64,000 nucleotides of DNA from Sparassis latifolia (Eukaryota > Basidiomycota > Agaricomycetes > Polyporales > Sparassidaceae): the NCBI GenBank assembly GCA_018466975.1, contig CM031552.1, positions 186,001-250,000 on the forward strand, read 5' to 3'. Below the pieces are notes generated by a model that saw nothing but the letters and a program-made list of their open reading frames with translations, had not been told where the DNA came from and did no database searches. The position numbers and the translations under genes were made by a program. Within the stretch, counting starts at the first letter, position 1, and each line of letters opens with the position of its first letter. Of the stretch, positions 55,485-64,000 are shown piece after piece.

Positions 55485-56893
55485 ATGTCAACCCCAAACA
55501 TCGCATCCTACCTCACCGCTCCCGAGGGAACCTTCGCCGTCAAAGACGCTTCTTACTCGAAACCGGGACCCGGAGAAATCGTGATCAAGAATGCCGCTGT
55601 CGCTGTGAATCCAAGTTCGTATTACCCTTCCACCCAGCTTCTCTCCTCTCCTTCTTTCGTAATATACTTGTTTTCTCCTCTTTGCTTTTTGATGATAAGG
55701 CAATTTGCTGGGACCGATTCTGATATAGAACACAGTGGATTGGAAAATCCAAACTTATGGAGCAAACTTCCCATTTCCAAAGGAGTATCCTGCTGTAAGT
55801 TCAATCTTACTGAGTCTGAGAGAATGGATGGATGAGGGAGGAGACTGGTGTAGGAGGTAGGGAAGATGTTGATCAATTGGATTGACAATAGATAATCGGC
55901 GCAGACGTCGCGGGCGAGATATATGAAGTCGGCGAGGGTGTGACCGGGTTCAGGAAGGGTGATCGTGTTATTGGGTGAGTCTGCATGCTCACCATGTTTC
56001 CTGCTCCCCATTAAAAGCATTGACCAAACTGCACCACTACTAACTCCGCTCCCACTCTAAGCATGGCAAACTGGTTCCTCACCGCCCGCCCCCAAGATGG
56101 CGGGTTCCAGCACTACACCGTTTGTACATCCAATGTCGTCTCCCCCCTCCCGGCCAGTATCCCCTTCAAATCAGGCTGTGTCCTTCCTCTGGCCCTGTCC
56201 ACGGCAGCAATGGGCCTCTATCCGTCCACTCGCTTGGCACTTCCACTTCCACAGCCCACAAAACTGAAGTCTATCAACAAAGTCCTCCTCATTTGGGGCG
56301 GTTCTTCCAGCATGGGGAGTGCTGCAATCCAACTAGCCGTTGCCTCAGGTGTTACGGTCATTGCCACCGCATCGAGCAAGAATCATGAATTTGTCAAGGG
56401 GCTTGGAGCTAGTGCAGTGTTGGATTATCATGATGATAAAATCACAGAGAATTTGGTTGAGACAATCAAAGGGGCCGGGGGTGAGTTTGCGGGTGCGCTT
56501 GACGCAATCGGTGAGGAGCGGACCTGGAGGGCTTGTGCGGAGGTTGTCAAAGCCTTAGGAGGCGGCAAGGTCGTGAGTAATTTGCGAACAACCTTTGAGG
56601 GTGTTCCTGAAGGAGTGAAGGTCTTACCTGGTGAGTTGGATTTTTGTTTCTGTGATGGGGCTCACTGAGATTGATGTTGAAATGTGGTAGTCGATGGTAC
56701 TGCTGCCATAGTCCAAGATAAGGAGATTGTCGAAGGCATATGGACGCGATTTGTTCCTGAAGCGTTGAAGGCAGGGACTCTGAAAGCTGTGCCTGAGCCT
56801 ATCGTTGTTGGGAAAGGCCTGGAAAAGGTAGGGGAGGGAGTCGAAATGTGTAAGAAAGGTGTTTCGGCGGGGAAGGTTGTTATTGAGATTTGA
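55485..56893 (+). CDS. zinc-type alcohol dehydrogenase / quinone reductase (MDR superfamily)
   Basis: Five exons (55485-55614, 55736-55794, 55892-55974, 56062-56630, 56691-56893) encode 347 aa. The GroES-like N-terminal domain has 'YSKPGPGEIVIKNAAVAVNP', 'MDWKIQTYG', 'IIGADVAGEIYEVGEGVTGF' and 'KGDRVIG'. The Rossmann domain has 'VLLIWGGSSSMGSAAIQLA', 'VIATASSKNHEFVKGLGA' and 'GALDAIGEE'. The C-terminus 'VGKGLEKVGEGVEMCKKG' and 'SAGKVVIEI' is that of fungal ToxD/enoyl-reductase-like members. NAD(P)H-dependent reduction of enones or quinones is likely; the substrate is unknown. Catalytic zinc ligands of true alcohol dehydrogenases are absent, as usual for this subgroup. Intron 1 is long (121 nt). 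Confidence 0.9.
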
Positions 56894-57181
56894 GGCATGT
56901 AGGTGACGACAAATGGCCCATGACCCGATGTACTTATGATCATGTATATGTGTGTGGATTTGCATATATGCGGCGGCATATTGATCCAAGTGCCCTTCCT
57001 CGTAGCGTTCAAGCAGCTCGTCCTCGAGAACACGGTTACGATCCTCAAGGGTGAAGATGCACGTCAAGCATTTATTTACCCGCCCTCTTCCTCCTAAACG
57101 CGATAAATGGTGTCGTTTTTGAACGGACACCGCTACTATCCTCGCTGCTTAACTGGGACATCGACTCCCTGAGTTTAAATA

Positions 57182-57534
57182 ATGTCTCAAGATAACCGAC
57201 AGCAGCCAATGATTCGAGCAAGCAAGATTGACACTTTGAAGGTGTGCGAGACCAAAACGAGGATGGGAACTCTGTTCTGCGTAAGTGTTGTCATGTGTGC
57301 AAAGGTTCCAATGCAGGTGATATTTCCTGTCACCCGAGGTCAGTACGCTCTGACGGGATTGAAGACGCCCTAGACTACCCTACCACTACAACCAGACTCC
57401 CAGATTTTGGGCGAAGATCCGAAGATCACCCACGCGTACTTTACTTTCAGAGTGACTTCTTGGCCCCCGCGGCCAGAAATCTGTCGTACGAATGGTTCAC
57501 CCCAGGTTCTTCATGGCCTAGTAAGTACCTGTAA
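57182..57534 (+). pseudogene. short gene fragment containing repeat copy B
   Basis: An ATG at 57182 opens 'MSQDNRQQPMIRASKIDTLK'. A GTAAGT donor at 57281 and a GCAG acceptor at 57316 enclose a 36-nt intron-like piece. Beyond it, a frame reads 'GIEDALDYPTTTTRLPDFGR' and 'LSYEWFTPGSSWPS', then stops at 57534. 57289-57371 matches 44291-44367. The frames before and after the intron do not join cleanly, so I take it as a remnant of an unknown gene family. Confidence 0.35.
57289..57371 (+). repeat. dispersed repeat copy B (direct match to 44291-44367)
   Basis: Carries the same TGTCATGTGTGCA word, the exact shared 20-mer at 57306-57325, and a GGGATTGAAGACGCCCT block, in the same order as copy A 13 kb away. 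The two copies flank the accessory island. Confidence 0.6.
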
Positions 57535-57950
57535 CTAATATCGTCCGGCGACTGTCCACTATCTGTCGTCAATGTTCCAATTGTCAGTACAGTTCATGAG
57601 CTGTGTCCGATATCTGTCCATTACACGGTCTGTATACTGTACACTAATGCACAACACCTCTAAACCGAATGTCAGAGGGTCATAAAGTACCATAAAGAGC
57701 CGCAGAGCACGAAGCACGAACGGCCGATTAGCGTGAGAAATATAAGGTATCGAAGGCGGGGGGGTGCACAGGACGAGGGCAAGAACGGTAACAATACACG
57801 GGAAATACATGGGGTTAATAAGATCCAGCAACGAAACGGGGGTATGGTACTCATACACAATGTCTGGCACGGGAAGGACGCCGCGCCCACCAGCAAGAAA
57901 AGCTCCAAGCCTAGGTCCCAGCACTCGCAGCGCTGCACACCGCGCGACTC

Positions 57951-60900
57951 TCACTGCACGTCGGGCCACCGCCCCTCTGCCGGGATATCTCCAAGGGTGA
58001 ACGGTATCTCGGGATCGTACCCAAACGCGCCGGGATCGAACGTATGCCACAGCTGGTCCTGCTCGCCATTACTGTATCCGGGGTTGAAATTCCGAATATA
58101 ATCGAGCCCGCGGAACGGCAGCCCGGGCGCAGCGAAGCCCGACGACGGCGGGGTGCCCGACAGCCCAAACACGCCCATCGCGGGGTCCGCCCCGTTCGCA
58201 TCATACGTGTAGCCGAACGCCGGGTCCGCGGGCGACTGCGGCGGCGGCGGCGCGAACGCCGGATACGTGTTCTGCGCGCCTGCGCCTGCGCCCGAGGGGA
58301 AAAACTTGAGCCCGTTCGCCTCGCCAGCCTGCACGCCCCAGCGGTCCTGCGTGAAATCGTAGTCGAACCGTGGCTGCGAAGGCGTCGCGACCGAGGGCGA
58401 GGTCGGGTTGAGCGAGCCGTACGAATTGCTCGCCACTATCCGCGGGCTGGGATCTTGGGGAAAGTCGACGGTCGCGCCAGAAGGAGACGGTTGGCTGTTG
58501 ACGGACGCGGGCGAACTGTGTGCGCTGAAGAAGCTTGAGCGACCGGGATATGAGCTCGGCAGGACGTAAGCGCTGCCGTCCAGGCCGTCGTCGTCGTGCG
58601 GTCGCTTGCGAGATGTCGACCGTGCGCGCTGTGCTGCACAACAGGGAGAGTTGTCAGAAAACAGACATGCACGCATCAGAAAGTCCCACAGTGCACTCAC
58701 AATCTGACCGGAACTGCATCGCCGACGAACTCTGATGCGGCGACGATAACCGCAGGTCACGTACATCTCGCGAGCTGTTCCTCCGGCGCCTGTGCTTCAT
58801 CAGCCTCTCGGGCACGGGGAGTGGAATTTGGCCCGGCGGCCACCCATCTGACATGACAGACGACGGAGAAGCCGAGGAAGACGAGCCCGAGCCCGCACCC
58901 CTGCTCTGGCCGCTCGCCGCGGCCTTGATCGCCTCGCGCGCAGTCGCGGCGAGGTCCTCGAGCAGCTCCTTACACTTGCGCGCCCCAGGCCAATGGCCTT
59001 CCCACGAACCGAGGACGGAAAGGCAGTTTGCGACCTCGTCCATCGCCGCGGCGGACGCAGCGGGGTCGACGGAGTGCATCGCGTACAGGAGGATTATGAC
59101 AGCGGAGCTGAAGAGATTCTGGATGAAGAACGCGAGGTGGTGGCTCGGCGGGACGACGCTCTTGATTGAAGGCGCGAGCCGGATGCATGCGCGCGCGGTG
59201 GAGACGGCCTTGGCCGTCGACCGCGGCGACACCGGCTGGTCGCGCTTCAGCGGTAGAAAATTGCGGTGGAGGGTGGTGAGGATGGAGTAATAGTGGCTGC
59301 ACAGGACCGCGCCCATCGACACCTCCTTCTCGTTGACCGGCCTCGACTTGAAGGCCGCGGGCAGGTCGTCGCACCACTTGATGAGCCTCTTGTCGAGCGT
59401 ATCCACGGCGCGCGACAGCTCTGCACGCTTCTCAGGCTCGAGGTGGTCCCTGCACTTGTCGAGCGCATACACCTGCCGTAGGACCTGTCCGCCGATGCGG
59501 TAGAGCAGTGTGAGCTCTATGAAGCCTTTCATAAGCGATGGGCTCAATCGCGACATCTGGGCGCCTGCGAAATAATCCGGGAGGTGATCGTCGTCGACAT
59601 CCACGGGAAGCTCGACATCGCAGTCGGCATCCTCAATAGCGAGCGGCCGACCCAAGGCGAGTGCAAGCATTCGATCGAGGGTGTACACGCCCCACCAGAT
59701 CTTCCGACGAGTCTCCTTCTCGATTGGCTTGATCAAGAGCCGGCGGGGTGATCGCTGCGCAGGTCAAGATAAGGCTCGGGAGCATATATTAGATGAGCGG
59801 ATCACGTACGTGCAGACCGATGTCCTGCGCGGCCCGCACAGCCTGGCCGACGAGCAGCCAAGCCTGTGGCAGGCAGTTTACGGAACACAGGAAGGAGGAC
59901 AGGAGTAAGAAACATTGCACATGCTCAATCTGCGTCGAGGCATGGCTAATATAGTGCAGAATAAGTGCGCTGATAAAATTGCAACATGCTGAGTGCCTTT
60001 CTACAGCTTCGCCGGAAGATGATACACGCACCGTTCGTAATACACCATGCCCATCCCTGCTGCATCGAGATTCTCGAACTTCGATAACCGGGGGTCGTCC
60101 ACAAAACGGGCTGCGACTGCGAAGACTGCGCAAACAAGCGCAATGAACGCGGTCTGCGTCCGCGCCAGAAGTGGATCGTTAGTATGCTCCATGAGGTACT
60201 TGTACTTGAGCACGAATGAGGGCTTGTCGATGACGGGCATCAGAAAGTGGAACTTGGCAAAGTAGGCATCGACCTGACACGGGTATGAGTTACACTACCG
60301 CGGAGCGCCAAGAGAAAGCGTCCACTTACCAGCTTGTCCGCGAGGTCACGGTCGGGATATTCGACCTCCTCCGGGCGGGGCAGTGCATGCACCTTCCCGA
60401 AGAACACCGAGGCAGGAAAGTAGAGCTTGTTGACGCTGGGGCCCGGCGCCAGGGGATCCTCCTCCATGGGGGAAACACGGTGGAGTGGAGACGAGGTCAT
60501 GGCCCGAAACGACTGAATGAGCGACATGGTCGACGAGCCGCCGATCCAGTGCATATGTCCGTGCTCGTCGAGGGCGAGCTGACCGAAAGACTCCGAGACG
60601 TCGTCCTCGACCTTGATCGGGGTATCGGCTGCCGAGCCGTCCGCAGCGGCGCTGTTCTGGGCGACCTCCTTGACTTTCGGGAGGACGGACTGCAGGACAT
60701 TTAGGGGAATCGTGGGGGCACCGGATTGCGAAGGGGCTATTGAGGGTGGGAGACAGGAGAGATCGAGGCCACTGGCTTCGCCGACCTGCTCGAGGATGGG
60801 GGCAACCTGGTGGAAGAGCGACTCCATGTGGAGGAGGCGGGCCTCTAACTCCTGGACGTAACTAGGATGGAGGGTGAGGATGCGATAGGCAGGGAAGGTG

Positions 60901-61245
60901 GATAGGTGCTCACTGTCTGCTTAACGCAGCCCGATCCTTTGTCTGTAACCAAGTGCATTGTGACTTGGACGCAGCACATTGAGAGCACGTTGGCTCGTTC
61001 CCGTCGCATTTAATCTTCTTCCGCCTGCAGGATAGTGATGAGATCGAGGAGGAGGAGGAGGAGGAGATGCGAAAGTGGACAGACCTGCATGATTCACATG
61101 CTCTCCATACCCGCCTGCGCTGGAGTTGAACGGGCTTGAGACCGATGTCTGGGGAAAGAGGCTGGTCTTCTACACGTTTCTTCTTGGACTGATGGGTCAT
61201 AGGAGGGTTGTCGTTTGGGTCTGAAGGGGCTACGGCCTCTGTCAT
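57951..61245 (-). CDS. Zn2Cys6 fungal transcription factor with Fungal_trans regulatory domain
   Basis: Seven exons (61245-61085, 61024-60914, 60861-60330, 60273-60032, 59969-59810, 59754-58701, 58633-57951) sum to 2943 nt, 980 aa. The binuclear zinc cluster spans exons 1-2: 'RACESCRRKKIKCDGNEPTC', then 'SQCAASKSQCTW', with spacing C-x2-C-x6-C-x6-C-x2-C-x6-C. A leucine-rich dimerisation helix ('YVQELEARLLHMESLFHQV') follows. The middle homology region has 'FHFLMPVIDKPSFV', 'LLLSSFLCSVNCLPQAWLLVG', 'AVRAAQDIGLH', and 'KETRRKIWWGVYTLDRML', the standard Fungal_trans signature. The C-terminus is Pro/Ser/Gly-rich with a basic patch (SRKRPHDDD), probably the activation region. The start at 61245 follows a Pro/Ser leader; an upstream in-frame ATG exists. 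Targets are unknown. Confidence 0.92.
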
Positions 61246-62523
61246 GGCGGGGGGAGTATATATCGTCGGGGGGAAGATGAGTGCGGGTGCGAAGAAGAGA
61301 TCTTGTGCAGATGCCACTGGCATGCGAAGCCGAGAGCTCGGTGCCTGACAAACAGACGCGTGCCTTCCTCTCTCAGCCACTTCATCTCTCAGCCACACGT
61401 CTCCACTCTGCATCGCCCAGCGCACACGCAGCGACTCAGATGCCCTCGGCGCTGCTCGAACATTCTCCTCGCCGCGTGTCTTCTGCTCCACTCCCCTGCG
61501 CTCCTCAGTCTCATATCGGATCGGCGTGTTTTACCCGCTGGTGCACACTAAGACTCATGGGACAGCAGCGAACGCCAGAAGTCACACCGCCTCTGACTAA
61601 GAACACTTCCTCTCCCAGATGATACAACTCGTCCTCCAGAAGGTCTGGCATGCGCTATTGGCACCGGAGATGCATGAACACGCAGGCGCGTATCGGCGAC
61701 CTACCCGTCCTCGTTGCCAGCCTGACCTCCTGCCGAGCATTCGCTCTGGGGCAGTGAATTCATTCCGCCCATACGCCGCCCCGGTGTCCCCGCTGCGACT
61801 TCCGACCTCGAGATTCGCACCCTGATGCTGCGAACGGCAACCGCCACAGCAACGCCGCACGCCCTCACGATCGAACCCTGCCTCTCCCAGCAGAAGCATG
61901 CCACGAAGCATTGAACTCTCTTTACATTCCTCCTTTGGCCACTCGTCCCCCATCGATCAGCCCCAAGTCAGCCCTTCATAGAACCTCTCGACCCAATCTC
62001 GCGACGCCTCGCGCCTCTCGACTTCCCGTGCGTGTCAGTTGACTCGTCTACTCACATTCGAACCCTCCCAACCGCCCTCTTCGTCTTCGAATTTGATCGA
62101 CGTGATATCTTCTCCGATTGTATACTACAGGCGTATTAAACCCCGGATATCGTCGATCTAAATACACGTCGACGGGGATGCCGTTAGCTCTACCCGCATG
62201 CGGCCGGAGAGTCGAATGATCCCATAAACATTCCTCGATCGGGTGCAGCTAGGTGGCATGAGTACATCTGAGGACGCCAACCGAGACGCCGAAGCGAAGC
62301 CAGAACACCCAACCGGTTCAAGTGACCACCAACCCGCACTCCATCTCACCCACAATACACTTCCATAGCTCCTAATTGTCAATCCGCAGCGTGTTGACGC
62401 TGGGGTAAGTGAGACACGGACGCGCCTCCCACGCAGCCCTGAGGCCGGCCAGTAAGCTTGTGTGAGAGAGATCGCAGCAACAAAGTGTGAGCGCGCGCAC
62501 CGTCTCATGCGTGACCCACGTCC
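61246..62523. other. 1.28 kb intergenic stretch
   Basis: Contains the transcription factor promoter and the 3' side of the bL19m gene. The open frames seen are GC-rich shadows without motifs. Long upstream regions are common for regulator genes. Confidence 0.45.
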
Positions 62524-63048
62524 TCACCCGCGCACCCCCGCCGAAATCGCAGTCATTTTCTCCGGAGAGTCGCGCAGGTAGAAGAGCTTCGCCCTGCGCA
62601 TGCGCCTGCCCGCCTTCCCCCCGCCCCCGCCCGCGCGCTGCACGATCTTGATGTCCTTCAGGTGCGGCGAGCTCACGAAGAACTGCATCTCCACGCCCGT
62701 GCGGTTGATCACGTTCCGGAGCACGAACGACGTGTCGAGCCCGCGCCGCCGCACCTGCATGAGCACGCCCGAGAACGTCGTCGGCGCGTGCGCCAGCGAC
62801 ACGGTCAGCACCGACCCGGGCAGGATCCGCAGTGGGTGTCGTTTTGAGAAGTACGTCGTGAAGAGCTTTTGCTTGGCGGGTTCCGGGAGCGTTTGCTGCA
62901 GGTAGGGCATCAGCCCTTTCCCGAGCCGGAGCGGTTCTGGCGGCGGTGTCGCGGGTGGTGTGGGGAATTTGGCGACGCTGGAAAAAGGATAGGGTGCGGT
63001 CGCCGTCGACAGCGACCGCGCGCAACGTCGGACAGCTTTCAGCAACAT
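62524..63048 (-). CDS. mitochondrial large-subunit ribosomal protein bL19m
   Basis: A single exon of 174 aa. A short basic presequence ('MLLKAVRRCARSLSTATAPY') precedes a Pro-rich linker and the L19 fold: 'LRILPGSVLTVSL', 'TTFSGVLMQVRRRGLDTSFV', 'LRNVINRTGVEMQFFVSSPH', 'IKIVQRAGGGGGKAGRRMRR' and 'AKLFYLRDSPEKMTAISAGV'. bL19 sits at the subunit interface of the mitochondrial ribosome. The mitochondrial form is recognised by the presequence and the 'SSPHLKDIKIVQR' region. The stop at 62524 gives the usual length; a GT just before the stop would allow an extra exon but is not needed. Confidence 0.92.
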   Translation of the reverse strand: MLLKAVRRCARSLSTATAPYPFSSVAKFPTPPATPPPEPLRLGKGLMPYLQQTLPEPAKQKLFTTYFSKRHPLRILPGSVLTVSLAHAPTTFSGVLMQVRRRGLDTSFVLRNVINRTGVEMQFFVSSPHLKDIKIVQRAGGGGGKAGRRMRRAKLFYLRDSPEKMTAISAGVRG

Positions 63049-64000
63049 GCGGGGAAGGGAGACGATGCAGCCAACGCCAAAGTGTCTCAGAGATCACGTG
63101 TTTTGGAATGAGCTAGTAACGCAATCGTGCACGTCTCTGTAAGCACTCCATAGTCAAAGTTCGTTATTGCGGGGTCGAACGAGATCGAATGGGCTCGTTG
63201 CTTAGAGTGGCTTCGACCCTGTGAGAAACTTGGACTATATGAGATCTGGGACAAAGCCAGGCGAACCAGGTCGAGTCTGATCACAGGTTGAAAAGCCAAG
63301 AACACAGCAGAACGAGCCGGATCGAATGACATCGAGCACTTGTACTCGGATCTTGCCCTGCTTAGAATTTCTCTGTTCCCACTCGATTTTCTTTTGTTCT
63401 ATAGAACACACCAAATATATTTAGATTTTACATACAAAGTACGCTATCACTGCAAAACCGAGAAAATCTCGGACCCTGGAGACAGTCTGAAGGCGCCTCC
63501 AAATTGACGTGTCTTGGGATCGGAACAACAAACATCTTTGGCCCCGAGAAAAGCAGGGAGCGGCCACCTTTTCGACGTGTTCGGCCCTGAAGACTGTTAG
63601 GGCTGGTGGTTTCCCAATCAGGAAACATATATTAGTCAGCACATAGGTATGTCGGAGAACATACTGGAATCTCCTAGAATTACTGCGTAGTATAAATATA
63701 TGGCCCCAACCGCATGAGCCCCTCATGCGCTTGTGACCCATGGCCTAACAGCCGAGTGAGTAGTAGTAATCAACCTCACAATAAAGACAGCTTCATATTC
63801 AGAGTACGAAGACGTTGATAACTAGTTGTATTCGGGGTAGGAGATGTTTCAGCCCCCCCGTCTTCAGCATGTGAAGACTCCTACAATACACTCCGAAGAT
63901 TCATACAAGATTCTATCTATTTGGACTGTTCCATGGCAAAATGTCGCATAAAATGGGAATTATATTTGATAATATATTATGTATATACACCACCAGCATG
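63049..64000. other. right-edge intergenic stretch with possible LTR remains
   Basis: No gene is recognised in the last 950 bp. A minus-strand frame at 63421-63741 has no known features. Part of it looks LTR-like (next entry). Confidence 0.4.
63594..63800 (+). mobile_element. possible solo LTR or LTR edge
   Basis: Begins TGTTAGGGCTGG, contains a TATA-like TATAAATATA at 63691-63700 and, about 80 bp later, a polyadenylation-type CAATAAAG at 63779-63786. TG start, TATA box and AATAAA in that spacing are what an LTR retrotransposon terminus would show. No second copy, CA end, primer-binding site or coding region lies inside the window, so this is weak. Confidence 0.25.

Larger units (their letters stand above)
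56894..57950. other. intergenic stretch with a gene fragment
   Basis: About 1.06 kb between the reductase and the transcription factor 3' end. It holds the fragment at 57182-57534 (separate entry); the rest shows no gene. Confidence 0.45.

Noticed and set aside
1..64000. tRNA, rRNA, CRISPR or bacterial-type operon features
   Set aside because: No tRNA-like paired arms with a T-loop consensus, no rRNA-like conserved blocks and no regular spacer array were seen by eye; a tRNAscan-SE run would be the proper test.

Overview
The window reads as nuclear DNA of a filamentous basidiomycete (Agaricomycetes; the protein flavour suggests Polyporales, which is an inference). Genes are dense and on both strands. 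They are cut by many 45-75 nt GT-AG introns, often leave very small exons, and several neighbours share divergent promoters. Gene models below were built by hand from splice sites and reading phase. The models in which I resolved every exon sum to a multiple of three.

Layout. 1-10.7 kb: the 3' end of an unknown Ser-rich gene, a DUF1640 mitochondrial coiled-coil protein, PYM (exon-junction-complex disassembly), the GPN3 GTPase, a Crinkler-type (CRN) protein with a kinase-like C-terminus, a gene-poor 2.2 kb stretch, and a Tyr/Gln/His-rich repeat protein. 12-23.5 kb: a 23-exon nuclear dynamin-like GTPase (SLIP-GC-like), a SelW/Rdx-like thioredoxin-fold protein, the TRIP13/Pch2 AAA ATPase, and an HSPA12-like Hsp70. 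23.5-44.1 kb: mostly housekeeping: a coiled-coil protein, a Yip1 protein, a mitochondrial rhomboid protease, TRAPP subunit Trs20, a Gln/Ser-rich protein, Arp4, Erb1, a multi-pass membrane protein, an LLPH/DUF2423 protein, a small mitochondrial-looking protein and an acyl-CoA dehydrogenase.

44.3-55.0 kb is a clear accessory island: gene fragments, a broken aminotransferase, a roughly 1 kb element with AAGTGAAG-rich inverted ends, and a large decayed transposon gene on the minus strand. That gene joins a WRKY-GCM1-like zinc finger, a MULE-like DDE transposase, a ubiquitin-specific-protease-like (C19) domain and a PHD-like finger. I regard it as the most unusual object in the window. Past the island come a zinc-type alcohol dehydrogenase/quinone reductase, a gene fragment related to sequence on the other side of the island, a 980-residue Zn2Cys6 transcription factor, mitochondrial ribosomal protein bL19m, and possible LTR remains at the right edge.

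How the genes relate: several serve shared core processes (Erb1 and LLPH in ribosome biogenesis; Trs20 and Yip1 in ER-Golgi traffic; DUF1640, rhomboid and bL19m in mitochondria; Arp4 in chromatin). I see no biosynthetic gene cluster. Five head-to-head pairs start within 77-264 bp of each other and probably share promoters: PYM/GPN3, SelW/TRIP13, Hsp70-like/coiled-coil, rhomboid/Trs20 and Arp4/Erb1. A second theme is microexons of 3, 7, 8, 10, 13, 14 and 20 nt in four genes.
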